A stretch of DNA of 64,000 nt, from NCBI GenBank assembly GCA_017854485.1, contig JAFMHN010000004.1, positions 1 through 64,000 of the forward strand, written 5' to 3'. A program made the position numbers and the translations under genes. Below, piece by piece: positions 40,257 to 50,593 of the stretch. Positions within the stretch are counted from its first letter, which is position 1, and the number at the start of each line of letters is the position of its first letter. The stretch is from Aquiluna sp. (lineage in GTDB: Bacteria; Actinomycetota; Actinomycetes; Actinomycetales; Microbacteriaceae). The notes beneath the pieces were generated by a model that was given only the letters and a program-made list of their open reading frames with translations, had not been told where the DNA came from and ran no database searches.

Positions 40257-42818
40257 CTAGGCCTGAATGTGACTTCGCTCTAGCTTGGCACCCTCAACGT
40301 CAACATCCGGCAAGAGTCGATCTAGCCACTGCGGAATCCACCAGGCGGACTTTCCGAGCAGGGTCATCACCGCTGGCATCAGCAGCAACCTCACCAAGAA
40401 GGCATCAATTAGCACGCCCATCGCTAGGCCAAAGCCCATTGGCTTCATGATCGCAAGGTGCGAGAAGGCAAAGCCACCGAACACAGCAATCATGATGATT
40501 GCTGCGGCCACGACCACGGCGCGACCTAGGTGCATGCCGTAGTTGATGGACTCGTTTGCCGACTTCCCGTGCACATAGGCTTCGCGCATTCCGGAGACCA
40601 AGAACAACTGGTAGTCCATGGCCAACCCAAAAGTAATTCCGATCAGGATGGTCGGAAGGAAGCTGAGTAGTGGACCGGCTTGATAAACACCGAATAGGTC
40701 AGCCAGCCAACCCCACTGATAAACGGCGACAACTGCACCAAGGGTTGCAAACACGGTTAGCAAAAAGCCGCCGGTAGCAATCAGTGGCACCAGCAAAGAC
40801 CTGAACACGACAATCAACAGCACCAGCGACAGCAGAATTACGGTTCCCAGGTAGAGCGGCAGAACGTCGGCAAGTTTTTTGGACATGTCGATGTTGATGG
40901 CCGCGATGCCGGTGACTTCCATGCTCACCGAAAGGCTCTGCTCGAGCTCGGCACCGAGGTCGCGAATGTCAAACACCAGCTGCTCGGTTGATTCACTGGT
41001 TGGTCCATCTTCGGGAATTACAGCAAACATCAACTCAGTTCCGGATTCACTGACTCCAGCAGGCAGCACGCTGGCAACCGATGCCAGCGAACTAAGCTCT
41101 GTGGCAAGTGTTGCTTGCAGCTCCAACTGCTCTAGATCTTCAAGCGATTCTGGCAACTGAGCGATAGCAACCAGGTTACCGTTAGCCCCAGCCCCAAAGC
41201 TGTCGGCGATCAGGTTGTAGGACTTGTTGGCAGTTGAATCTGGCGACTCGGATCCACCATCAGGCAGCGCAAGTCGAAGACTCGATGCCGGGATTGCCAA
41301 AATGCCAAGTGCTGCGATGACTGAAACCATCACCAAAATAGGGTGTCGATTTGCAAGCACTGGTCTGGTTGAGGCAGTGTTTTCAACCGGGCTAGCGTCC
41401 TGGCTCGCCCCGAGTTCCTGCAACTTTGCGCGTTCAGACTTGGTAAGCACACGCATACCCGCCAGCCCCAGTACAGCCGGGACCAGGCTCAGTGCGACCA
41501 GCACCGCGACCACGATCGACAGCGCACCGGCACTACCCATCAGACCCAGAAATCCCACCCCGGTTAGATTCAGCGCCAGCAGCGCAATTATTACGGTCAC
41601 TCCGGCAAACACCACTGCGTTTCCGCTGGTTCCGTTGGCAAGACCAATCGACTTGTGAAGCTCGATCCCAGACTTCAGCTGACGACGGTGACGATTGAGA
41701 ATGAACAGCGAATAGTCAATCCCAACGGCAAGCCCGAGCATGATGCCAAGTAGCGGTGTGGTGCTGGTCATTTCAATGACCGAAGACAGCGCGAAGGTGA
41801 TTGCCGCTGAAATGGCAACACCGGCAATCGCAGCAATGACCGGAAGACCCGCACCAATGAAGGTTCGTAGCATCACAATCAACACCAGTGCCGCAACAAG
41901 CAAACCGATTACTTCGCCAATGCCCAGCAGGCCATCAAGCGAGAAAACTAGTGACTGCGAAAACTCAACCTGGACCGAGCTCGGGGTTAGATCTTTGATT
42001 AGTGAAACCAGAGAGCCGGCAAGAGCCTCATCAATCTCACTGATTTGAACATCGAAGTAGATATTTGCAAGCGCGGTTAGCCCGTCGCTGGAGACGATTC
42101 CAAAACCTGATGCGGCATCAAGCAGGGCGGCTCCGGAATCTAAAGAGCGCTGGGCAAGCAGCGCTTCAGTTTTTCCGGCATCGAGCGCGTCTTGAGCGGC
42201 TGCAAGCTGTTCTTCGGCTACCTGGATTTGTGCAAGGCCTGCCTGAACTTCAAAAAGGTTTGCCTGCAATTGGTCAACCCCGGGTAATCCGGCAGCGCTT
42301 ACTTGGTCGATCCCAGCCAAAACCGCTTGCTCCTGCTCAACCAGGAATGCTTTGTTGTCGGCGAGTTCAGCAAGTGCTTCATCAATCGAGTCCTGCCCAG
42401 CTACCAGGTCAAGCTGACCTTGCGCTAAATCCTTGGCCCCTTGCGCTAGGTCTGCTCGCTGCTTATCAAGAGATGCTTGGGCGTCAAATGGATCAAGCGC
42501 TTGATTGACACCGGAAATCTGCTGAACCGCAGCTAGCAGAGCGGCAATCTCAGCTCTTTCTTGATCTGTGAACGGGACCGAGTCCGCCTTGTGGAAGACC
42601 GCTTGACCGACGCCGCGCCCGGCATCTGGGAAAGTTTCCTGCAGCTGATAGACCAGGTCCTGTGACGGGATGCCATCCAAGGTCACACTCGAGCTGAGTT
42701 TTCCGCCAGCAAATACTGCGGCTGCCCCCGAGCCCAAAATCGCAATTAACCAGATAGAGATAACTAGAAGTGCTTTTCGGGCAGAAAATTTTCCTAGGCG
42801 GTAGAGCAGCTCGGCCAT
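40257..42818 (-). CDS. MMPL/RND-family transporter with extracytoplasmic coiled-coil insertion
   Basis: GIMLGLAVGIDYSLFILNRHR and GITFGLAMDYQLFLVSGMREAY paired SSD-like motifs; KQRADLAQGAKDLAQGQLDLVAGQ helical segment. ATG at 42818 preferred to GTG at 42842. Confidence 0.92.
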   Translation of the reverse strand: MAELLYRLGKFSARKALLVISIWLIAILGSGAAAVFAGGKLSSSVTLDGIPSQDLVYQLQETFPDAGRGVGQAVFHKADSVPFTDQERAEIAALLAAVQQISGVNQALDPFDAQASLDKQRADLAQGAKDLAQGQLDLVAGQDSIDEALAELADNKAFLVEQEQAVLAGIDQVSAAGLPGVDQLQANLFEVQAGLAQIQVAEEQLAAAQDALDAGKTEALLAQRSLDSGAALLDAASGFGIVSSDGLTALANIYFDVQISEIDEALAGSLVSLIKDLTPSSVQVEFSQSLVFSLDGLLGIGEVIGLLVAALVLIVMLRTFIGAGLPVIAAIAGVAISAAITFALSSVIEMTSTTPLLGIMLGLAVGIDYSLFILNRHRRQLKSGIELHKSIGLANGTSGNAVVFAGVTVIIALLALNLTGVGFLGLMGSAGALSIVVAVLVALSLVPAVLGLAGMRVLTKSERAKLQELGASQDASPVENTASTRPVLANRHPILVMVSVIAALGILAIPASSLRLALPDGGSESPDSTANKSYNLIADSFGAGANGNLVAIAQLPESLEDLEQLELQATLATELSSLASVASVLPAGVSESGTELMFAVIPEDGPTSESTEQLVFDIRDLGAELEQSLSVSMEVTGIAAINIDMSKKLADVLPLYLGTVILLSLVLLIVVFRSLLVPLIATGGFLLTVFATLGAVVAVYQWGWLADLFGVYQAGPLLSFLPTILIGITFGLAMDYQLFLVSGMREAYVHGKSANESINYGMHLGRAVVVAAAIIMIAVFGGFAFSHLAIMKPMGFGLAMGVLIDAFLVRLLLMPAVMTLLGKSAWWIPQWLDRLLPDVDVEGAKLERSHIQA

Positions 42819-42992
42819 GTGTTCCAATTCAAATCGTGGCACGCCGTGCCTAGGTGAGAGTTTTGCTAATGCTACGAGAGCTCGCTGGGTGCCAGCTGAG
42901 ATTCAGGTTGCGCTCTATGACAACCATGTTTGGGCTCGCAATCATTCCCAGCTTCGCTAACCTTTGACTAGCAACTGAGACAAGGAGCTGCG

Positions 42993-43412
42993 GTGGCAGG
43001 CAACGACCAGAGCTTTACCCCAGAAGAGCGAAAAGCGATGCGGGAGCGAGCCAAAGAACTCAAAAACCAAAGCAACAAGGCTGCTGCCGAGGCAGACGTA
43101 ATGGCAAAGATTGCCGAAATGTCCGGCACCGACAAGGCAATGGCTCAAAAGATTCACGAGCTAGTCAAGAGTCATGCCCCAGATCTTGATGCCAAGACTT
43201 GGTACGGGATGCCGGCCTATGCCAAAGATGGCAAAACAATTTTGTTCTTTCAGTCGGCCGGAAAATTCAAGGTTCGCTACGCAACTCTCGGTTTCAGCGA
43301 GAACGCCAATCTAGACCAGGGTCCGATGTGGCCAAACGCCTATGCACTGACCAAAATTGATGCCGCCACGGAAAAGGAAATCATCAGGCTGATAAAGCTT
43401 GCCGTGAGCTAA
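42993..43412 (+). CDS. DUF1801 domain protein
   Basis: HAPDLDAKTWYGMPAYAKDGKTILFFQSAGKFKVRYATLGF. Confidence 0.82.
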   Translation: MAGNDQSFTPEERKAMRERAKELKNQSNKAAAEADVMAKIAEMSGTDKAMAQKIHELVKSHAPDLDAKTWYGMPAYAKDGKTILFFQSAGKFKVRYATLGFSENANLDQGPMWPNAYALTKIDAATEKEIIRLIKLAVS

Positions 43413-43517
43413 CATCGAAAGCTATTTAGGAGCAGGCCCAGGCAAAACTTCCAGCGGCAATTAGTGCTAGCTTGCTATCTGGAGATCTCGTAATCTCAAA
43501 CATCGGTTAGGAACCAA

Positions 43518-45005
43518 ATGAAGCAAATCGCGCACTACATAAATGGCGAAAACCACAAGGGCAGTTCAAACAGAACAGCGCCTGTTTTTGATCCCGCTCT
43601 CGGCAAGGCAGTTAGTGAAGTCTCACTTGCCAATCAAGCTGACATCGCAGCCGCCATCGCTTCAGCTAAGGCAGCTTTTCCTGCCTGGCGAGACACCTCT
43701 CTGGCAAAGCGTCAGCAAATTATTTTTAAGTTCAGAGAGCTCCTGAACCAGCGCAAGCATGAGCTTGCCGAAATCATCACCGCCGAACACGGCAAGGTGC
43801 TCTCGGACGCCCTAGGTGAAATTACCAGAGGCCAAGAGGTTGTTGAGTTTGCCTGTGGCATGCCACACCTTCTCAAGGGTGAGTACTCCGAAAATGCCTC
43901 CACCAGCGTTGATGTTTATTCGATCAAGCAGCCACTTGGAGTGGTTGGAATTATCAGCCCGTTTAACTTCCCAGCAATGGTTCCGATGTGGTTCTTCCCA
44001 GTGGCGCTTGCTGCCGGAAACACTGTGATCTTAAAGCCGAGCGAAAAAGACCCAAGTGCTGCAATCTGGATGGCTGAACTCTGGACTGAAGCGGGCTTGC
44101 CTGCCGGAGTGTTCAACGTGCTGCAGGGCGACAAGGAATCAGTGGACGGCCTGATCGAAAGCGATGACGTTGCCTCAATTAGCTTCGTGGGCTCGACTCC
44201 AATTGCCCAGTACATTTACGAGAACTCTGCTCGCAAGGGCAAGCGAGTTCAGGCGCTCGGCGGCGCAAAGAACCACATGCTGGTCCTTCCTGATGCCGAC
44301 CTAAACCTTGTTGCTGACTCTGCTGTAAATGCCGGCTTCGGTTCTGCCGGAGAGCGCTGCATGGCAATCTCGGTAGTGGTTGCAGTTGAGCCGGTAGCCG
44401 ACGAAATGATTGAAAAGATCGTCGAAAAAATGTCTCAAATCAAGGTTGGTGACGGCCGCCGCTCCTGCGACATGGGACCGCTGGTTACCAAGGAACACCG
44501 TGACAAAGTTGCTGGCTATATCGAAATCGCGAGCGCCGACGGAGCAGAGGTAGTAGTCGATGGCCGCAACGTTGAGCCAGACGGCGATCAGGCTGGTTTC
44601 TGGCTTGGACCAACCCTTATTGATCAGGTGCCGACGACTTCCAAGGTCTACCAAGAAGAAATCTTTGGCCCTGTGCTAAGCGTTGTCAGGGTTAAATCCT
44701 TCGATGAGGGCCTTGAGCTCATCAATGGCGGTGCATTTGGAAACGGAACCGCGGTATTCACCAACGATGGTGGTGCCGCAAGGAGGTTCCAGAACGAGGT
44801 TCAGGTCGGCATGATCGGAATCAACGTTCCAATTCCGGTGCCGGTTGCTTACTTCTCCTTCGGCGGCTGGAAGCACTCGCTGTTTGGAGACTCCAGAGCA
44901 CACGGCGAGGAAGGCTTCCGCTTCTTCACGCAGACCAAGGTGGTCACCTCCCGCTGGCTGGACCCCAGCCACGGCGGCCTAAACCTAGGCTTCCCTCAGA
45001 ACTAA
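43518..45005 (+). CDS. mmsA: CoA-acylating methylmalonate-semialdehyde dehydrogenase
   Basis: GIISPFNFPAMVPMWFFPVALAAGNTVILKPSEKDPS; QALGGAKNHMLVLPDADLN; GSAGERCMAISVVVAV. Confidence 0.95.
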   Translation: MKQIAHYINGENHKGSSNRTAPVFDPALGKAVSEVSLANQADIAAAIASAKAAFPAWRDTSLAKRQQIIFKFRELLNQRKHELAEIITAEHGKVLSDALGEITRGQEVVEFACGMPHLLKGEYSENASTSVDVYSIKQPLGVVGIISPFNFPAMVPMWFFPVALAAGNTVILKPSEKDPSAAIWMAELWTEAGLPAGVFNVLQGDKESVDGLIESDDVASISFVGSTPIAQYIYENSARKGKRVQALGGAKNHMLVLPDADLNLVADSAVNAGFGSAGERCMAISVVVAVEPVADEMIEKIVEKMSQIKVGDGRRSCDMGPLVTKEHRDKVAGYIEIASADGAEVVVDGRNVEPDGDQAGFWLGPTLIDQVPTTSKVYQEEIFGPVLSVVRVKSFDEGLELINGGAFGNGTAVFTNDGGAARRFQNEVQVGMIGINVPIPVPVAYFSFGGWKHSLFGDSRAHGEEGFRFFTQTKVVTSRWLDPSHGGLNLGFPQN

Positions 45006-48000
45006 CTCAGCTGCTTCTGGATTCGCTTTAGCGAAACAGTTTCACTGGTTCCAAGCGATTGGGCAAACAGGCTTACCCTGAGCTCCTCTATTAGCCAACG
45101 CGCTGCAACTAGGTTCTTTGGCGAGGCATGTGGAACTGGGATTCTGCCTCCGGCCGCTTCATAGGCCTCAATGGCTCGTGACACCTCAAGTGAGTGGAGT
45201 CGGTCTCTGTCTGGCTGCTCCTGCAATTTGATGACTCTTTGCGTGATCGCCTTTAGGTAGACCTCGATTCGACCGAGCCGCTCCAACCCAACCGAGGACA
45301 CCATATTGTCTTGAAGCAGTTCTTGGATGTGTAGCTTTTCGGAGGCCAACTCGGTCAAGAAGTCCATTGCTCTAGCTCCAGAGATTGCTTTTGTGGCATC
45401 GCTGGCAGCCTTGCTGATTTTTGAAATGAGCTTGGCAACATCGAAAACCAACTCAATAGAAATGGCCTCAACTAGCTGTCTTGCGCTATCAAAATCCTTT
45501 TTGGTGAAGATCAGTCCCTGTTCTGCCACTTCTTGAATCTGCTTGAGGGCCCCAGCTCGAATCACATCAAGCACGAAGGCATTCAAGCTTGGGTAGGGCA
45601 GGCTGGCAATTGCTAGCTTTTCCGGTTGAGTCAGATGGCTCTCAATGTATTTCACCGGTGAGGCTATGGTCTTCTGAATCAGTTCGGCGACTCCGAGTGG
45701 ATGTTCCAAGTGCTGCTTGGCACTGGATGACAGCAGGCGCAAATTCACCTGCCTACTCTTTGGGTCAACCACGAGCGCTGGATACGCGTTTACCTTGTTG
45801 GTTCCATGACTTGATACAAGCTGAGTTGGGAGGTCGTCCATATCCCAAACCTGAAGATCGTTTGCCTCGATTGACGGGCCGTCAAATTGGATAATCTCCG
45901 CCACTGCATCAACCGCATGACTCGACAGCTCATCTTGAAGTGCCCTCAGGTCGTTGCCAATGGCTAACTGCTTAGCGTTGGCATCCAACACTCGATAGGA
46001 GACCTGCAGGGAGGCGGGGATTGCCTGAAGGTTGAAATCTGTCGCCGCCACCCTGGCACCGCTTAGTGTCTGCAACAGGGAAGCCAACACCTCAGTGACA
46101 CTGCCAGTTGGCTTGGCTGGCAGCTCATCGTGAACCTTCTTCGCCCAGTCTTTGGCGGGCACCACATGCTTCCGGACCGGCTTGGGCAAGCTGCGAATTA
46201 GTTCAGTGATCAATTCCAGCCGCAGGGCCGGAATCAGCCACTGGAAGCCCTCGGGGGAAACGCTTGCCAAGAGCGCAATTGGCACATCCACGCACATGCC
46301 ATCGTGTTCACTGCCTGGATCAAAAATGTAACTGAGAGAAAAGTCTTGCCCGTCAACAGTTATTTCCCCGGGGTATTGCTCCTTGTCCAGTTCAGCCTTG
46401 GTTGATCCGAGCAGTTGATCACGGGTCATTGTCAAAAACTCTGGTTCACTGACCCGAACCTGCTTCCACCAGCCCTCAAAGCTCCTGGTGGAAACCACAT
46501 CCAGTGGAATCCGGTTGTTATAAAACAGGAAAATGTCATCTTCGTTGGGGGCCAATTGCGGGGCTCTGGAGGCTTCGGCCTGACTTTCCAAATCCGCAAG
46601 GAACTCTGCATTCCGATCGAAAAAGACCTGCTTTGAATCCCACTGCCCATAAACCAGAGCGTGCCGAATAAACAGCTCCCTGCAGAACATCGGGTCAATT
46701 TTTGAGTATTGAACTTTTCGTCCCTGAACAATTGGAACGCCGAACAGGTTCACTCGTTCGAACCCTATTACAGCCCCGAGCTTCTTCTCCCAGTGCGGTT
46801 CCGAGACACTGCGCTTGCAAAGATCCCCGGCTAACTGCTCCGCCCACTCTGGATCAATGGCCGCATTCATCCTGGCAAAGAGCCTGCTGGTTTCAACCAG
46901 TTCGGCGCTCATCATGGCCTCCGGTGCCTTTCTGGCAAGTGCGGAGCCTGGGAAGATGAAGTACTTCTTGTTATTGGCTCCCAAGTAGACAACCGGCGCC
47001 CGAACCGGCTTGCCCGCCTTCGGCTTAGGTTTGTCAGGCAGCTGCTGAATACCGATTTGACTCAAGAGTCCCGCCAGCAAGGCCTTATGAATTCCGTCCG
47101 GGTCCTTCTTGCGCTTGCCATAGTCCAGGCCAAGCGGTTTAGTCAGACCTTTCAGCTGTCGAACCAGATCCTGCCACTCCCGCACTCTCAAGTAGTTCAA
47201 AAACTCCTGCTTGCAGAGCCTTCTAAAGGCAGAGGAGGAAAGCTTTTGCTGCTGGTCCTCGATGTGGTTCCAGAGATTCAATAGCGTCAGGAAGTCACTT
47301 GTCTGGTCGGTAAATCTAGCGTGAAGTCGGTCCGCTGCTTCTCGCTTCTCGAGCGGCCGCTCCCTTGGGTCCTGAATAGTTAGCCCCGCCACGATGATCA
47401 TCACTTCTCTTGTCAGTGAGTGTTCTTTGGAAGCAACCAGCATCCTGGCAAACCGCGGTTCAATTGGAATCAGCGCCAGGTTCTTGCCGATTTCTGTGAG
47501 TTCGATTTGGCCGTTTTCGGTCTCGACAATTCCACCGAGTTCCTTAAGGAGCCCAACTCCATCTTTGACGCCCCGGGCATCGGGTGGCTGCAAAAATGGG
47601 AATTTTCTGATGTCGCCCAGCTTGCTTGCTGCTGCCTGCAGAATCACCGCTGCCAGATTGGTGCGAAGGATTTCAGGGTCTGTGAACTCAGGCCTTGCCT
47701 CGAAGTCTTCCTTTGAATACAGCCGAATAGCAATACCAGCAGAGGTTCGTCCGGCTCGACCCGATCGCTGATTAGCGCTGGCCTGAGAGATTGCCTCGAT
47801 TGGGAGCCGCTGCACCTTCGCCCTTGGGCTATACCTCGAGATCCTGGCTGTTCCAGCATCGATTACGTATTTGATGTTGGGAATGGTCAGGCTGGTTTCG
47901 GCAACGTTAGTTGCAAGAATCACCCTTCGTTTGACGCCGGCAACCTTTGACGGCTCAAAGACGCGATGCTGCTCTGCCGAACTTAGGCGTCCATAGAGTG

Positions 48001-48799
48001 GCAACACCTCGGTTGCTTTGTCCAGTATTCCGCTGGCGATCTTGCCCGCAATCACGTCCTGGGCGTCGCGAATCTCTGACTCGCCAGACAGAAACACCAG
48101 TGAGTCGCCCTGTGGATAGTCCTGCAGCTCAACCAGCGCCTTGACAACGCCATCCAGATAGTCATTGGCTGTTGAGCCATCATCAACATCGGAGTTGTCC
48201 TCGATGTTTGTAGTTACCGGCCGGTAGAAGATGTCAATTGGATAGGTTCGACCGCTGACCTCAATAATCGGTGCATCGTTGAAGTGCCTAGAAAAGGATT
48301 CCGGGTCGATTGTGGCCGAGGTGATTATCACCTTGAGGTCTGGGCGTTTAGGTAGAAGCTGTTTGATGTAACCAAGCAGGAAGTCAATGTTCAGGCTGCG
48401 CTCGTGAGCTTCGTCAATGATGATGGTGTCGTAGCGCTTGAGCAGTAAATCTCGCTGAAGCGAATTCAGCAGGATGCCGTCAGTCATCACCTTTATTTTT
48501 GTGTTCTTGCTCGCCTGATCCGTGAACCGGACCTGGTAACCAACCAGGCCCCCAAGTTCAACTTCAAGCTCTTCAGCAATCCGCTCGGCCACACTTCGGG
48601 CCGCAATTCTTCGGGGCTGCGTGTGGGCAATGCTTTTTCTGCCAAGCTCCAAACACATCTTGGGAAGCTGTGTGGTTTTTCCGGAACCGGTGGCCCCGGC
48701 GAGCACTATGACCTGGTTGGCTTCAATGGCATCAAGAATCTCTTGGCGTCGCTCAACTACTGGCAGCTGGGCCGGGTAATTGAAATTGAGCGAGTTCAC
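45002..48799 (-). CDS. hrpA: ATP-dependent RNA helicase HrpA
   Basis: LAGATGSGKTTQLPKMCLELG, DEAHERSLNIDFLLGY, SATIDPESFSRHF, QRSGRAGRTSAG; 1265 aa. Confidence 0.95.
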   Translation of the reverse strand: MNSLNFNYPAQLPVVERRQEILDAIEANQVIVLAGATGSGKTTQLPKMCLELGRKSIAHTQPRRIAARSVAERIAEELEVELGGLVGYQVRFTDQASKNTKIKVMTDGILLNSLQRDLLLKRYDTIIIDEAHERSLNIDFLLGYIKQLLPKRPDLKVIITSATIDPESFSRHFNDAPIIEVSGRTYPIDIFYRPVTTNIEDNSDVDDGSTANDYLDGVVKALVELQDYPQGDSLVFLSGESEIRDAQDVIAGKIASGILDKATEVLPLYGRLSSAEQHRVFEPSKVAGVKRRVILATNVAETSLTIPNIKYVIDAGTARISRYSPRAKVQRLPIEAISQASANQRSGRAGRTSAGIAIRLYSKEDFEARPEFTDPEILRTNLAAVILQAAASKLGDIRKFPFLQPPDARGVKDGVGLLKELGGIVETENGQIELTEIGKNLALIPIEPRFARMLVASKEHSLTREVMIIVAGLTIQDPRERPLEKREAADRLHARFTDQTSDFLTLLNLWNHIEDQQQKLSSSAFRRLCKQEFLNYLRVREWQDLVRQLKGLTKPLGLDYGKRKKDPDGIHKALLAGLLSQIGIQQLPDKPKPKAGKPVRAPVVYLGANNKKYFIFPGSALARKAPEAMMSAELVETSRLFARMNAAIDPEWAEQLAGDLCKRSVSEPHWEKKLGAVIGFERVNLFGVPIVQGRKVQYSKIDPMFCRELFIRHALVYGQWDSKQVFFDRNAEFLADLESQAEASRAPQLAPNEDDIFLFYNNRIPLDVVSTRSFEGWWKQVRVSEPEFLTMTRDQLLGSTKAELDKEQYPGEITVDGQDFSLSYIFDPGSEHDGMCVDVPIALLASVSPEGFQWLIPALRLELITELIRSLPKPVRKHVVPAKDWAKKVHDELPAKPTGSVTEVLASLLQTLSGARVAATDFNLQAIPASLQVSYRVLDANAKQLAIGNDLRALQDELSSHAVDAVAEIIQFDGPSIEANDLQVWDMDDLPTQLVSSHGTNKVNAYPALVVDPKSRQVNLRLLSSSAKQHLEHPLGVAELIQKTIASPVKYIESHLTQPEKLAIASLPYPSLNAFVLDVIRAGALKQIQEVAEQGLIFTKKDFDSARQLVEAISIELVFDVAKLISKISKAASDATKAISGARAMDFLTELASEKLHIQELLQDNMVSSVGLERLGRIEVYLKAITQRVIKLQEQPDRDRLHSLEVSRAIEAYEAAGGRIPVPHASPKNLVAARWLIEELRVSLFAQSLGTSETVSLKRIQKQLS

Positions 48800-48826
48800 T
48801 TGCTCAATGCTAATTTACCGGGGCTG

Positions 48827-49060
48827 TTAGTAGCGGTCGTCCCTAAGAATCTCAACGTCACTGACCCAGGCACTGCAGGCATAGTGCGGGAAGTAGTTTT
48901 CCTTCAGTAACTCCAGCAAAGCCTCGGCAGTGGCCTCCGGAACCACAGTCTCCAACTTGGCGTTGCCGCCCTCAAGGTCACCTGCGCGCTGGTTCCTTGG
49001 CCCCAGGCCATTAGCGCTGGTGACGGTGTAGCCCTTGGCACCCTTGGCCATGTCGTGCAA
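48827..49060 (-). CDS. P-II-like small protein (C-terminal portion of fold), TTG start
   Basis: AKGYTVTSANGLGPRNQRAGDLEGGNAKLETVVPEATAEALLELLKENYFPHYACSAWVSDVEIL resembles P-II-like proteins; in frame with the upstream aminotransferase after its TAA. Confidence 0.5.
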   Translation of the reverse strand: MHDMAKGAKGYTVTSANGLGPRNQRAGDLEGGNAKLETVVPEATAEALLELLKENYFPHYACSAWVSDVEILRDDRY

Positions 49061-49084
49061 ATCAGAGGTACCTGTTTTTTGTTC

Positions 49085-50500
49085 TTAGGCGCGAAGTGCC
49101 GCGGCTAGCTCCCTAGTGCTTGCAACCATCTTGTCCATGTCCTTCTGGGTGTGAGCAAGTGAAACCAACCACTGCTCATCAAGCCCCGGAGGGGTCAGCA
49201 CGCCGCGGTTGACACCCCAGAGCCAAGAAAGCTCAGCGGTCTCAAAATCGGTTGCCTTATAGTCGCGATAGTTCCGAACTGGATCCGGCGACCAAATCAT
49301 TGCGCCCTTCACACCCAAACCAATGGTGTGTGCCGGAAGCTCAAACTCAGCAATGATCTGATCTAGCTTGGCCAAGGTTGCGTTGTTGATTGCCTCAGCA
49401 CTAGCCAATGCGGCTGGCGTGCAGATTTCATCAACGGCGTCAGCTGCGGCCATCACCAATGGGTTTCCGTTGTAGGTTCCAAAGTGAGCCATGCGGTTGT
49501 CAACAACTGCATCCATGTACTCCTGCTTGCCACCGAAGGCAGCCAGTGGGAATCCACCACCAATGCTCTTGGCAAGAGTGATCAGGTCTGGCTTCACGCC
49601 TACCCTGGCGGCGGCTCCCGCCACTCCAGCGGTCAAACCGGTCTTTACCTCGTCAAAGATTAGTGCGATGTCGTACTTGTCACACAGTTCACGAACCGAC
49701 TTCAGGTAACCCTCATCCGGCAGGATGATTGAGAGGTTCTCGATTACCGGCTCAATCATGAAGCAGGCAATCTTCTTGCCGTGATCCTTCATGATCTTTT
49801 CTAGGCTCTCAAGGTTGTTGTAGGGCACGACATAAACATCGCCCGCCTCAACCTCGGGGGGAACTTGGGCTGTTGGCAAATTGGCATCACCAATTTCATT
49901 CAGCGCTGGCTTCACAGAAACCTGCAATGGGTCATAGCCACCGTGGTAGCCACCCTCAACCTTGATTACGCCGTTTCTGCCCTTGACTGCGCGAGCAGTG
50001 CGGATCGCGTACATGGTTGACTCGGTTCCGGAGTTGGTGAATCGAAGCATGTCCAGGTCAAAGCGCTTCTTGAACTTCTCGGCAACATCGGTCGCGGTTG
50101 GCGACGGCGTTACAAAGAGCGTTCCAGTCGAGCGAATCGCCTTCTTGACCTTCTTGATTACCTTGGGATTCAGGTGACCAACCAACATGGCGCCAAAGCC
50201 CATGGAGAGATCCAGTAGCTTTCTGCCGTCAACATCGGTTAGGTAAGCACCCTTGGCCGAAACTATCGAGATTGGGTAGGGGTCCCAGTGCTGGAAGCTA
50301 GATGTCACTCCAAGTGGGAGGACCTTGCTTGCCTTTTTATTGTGGTCACCAGATGCCTTAGTGGAGGCTTCGAACCTTTCCCACTCTTTTTTCAAAAGCT
50401 CTTGAACACGCTTTTGGTCAACTGGTTTGGATTGTTTTGGTACGTTTCGCCATCCGGCGGAATCATGCTTTGACGTCGTCGTCGCGGGCACGGTTATCAC
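49085..50500 (-). CDS. Class III aminotransferase, glutamate-1-semialdehyde aminomutase-like
   Basis: LDLSMGFGAMLVGHLNP, FTNSGTESTMYAIRTARA, LIFDEVKTGLTAG, ITLAKSIGGGFPLAAFGG. Confidence 0.9.
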   Translation of the reverse strand: MITVPATTTSKHDSAGWRNVPKQSKPVDQKRVQELLKKEWERFEASTKASGDHNKKASKVLPLGVTSSFQHWDPYPISIVSAKGAYLTDVDGRKLLDLSMGFGAMLVGHLNPKVIKKVKKAIRSTGTLFVTPSPTATDVAEKFKKRFDLDMLRFTNSGTESTMYAIRTARAVKGRNGVIKVEGGYHGGYDPLQVSVKPALNEIGDANLPTAQVPPEVEAGDVYVVPYNNLESLEKIMKDHGKKIACFMIEPVIENLSIILPDEGYLKSVRELCDKYDIALIFDEVKTGLTAGVAGAAARVGVKPDLITLAKSIGGGFPLAAFGGKQEYMDAVVDNRMAHFGTYNGNPLVMAAADAVDEICTPAALASAEAINNATLAKLDQIIAEFELPAHTIGLGVKGAMIWSPDPVRNYRDYKATDFETAELSWLWGVNRGVLTPPGLDEQWLVSLAHTQKDMDKMVASTRELAAALRA

Positions 50501-50593
50501 TCCTTGTGGGTTCGATCAACTAGTTGCTGACCGATTCGTGTGCTCCTAGCTTAGGGGGTGTTTTGACGAAGTCATGCCAACCCAAAAGCCGCC

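Noticed and set aside
43518-50500. mmsA-hrpA-aminotransferase as a catabolic operon
   Set aside because: Genes are on different strands with an RNA helicase between them; no further pathway genes to support a cluster.
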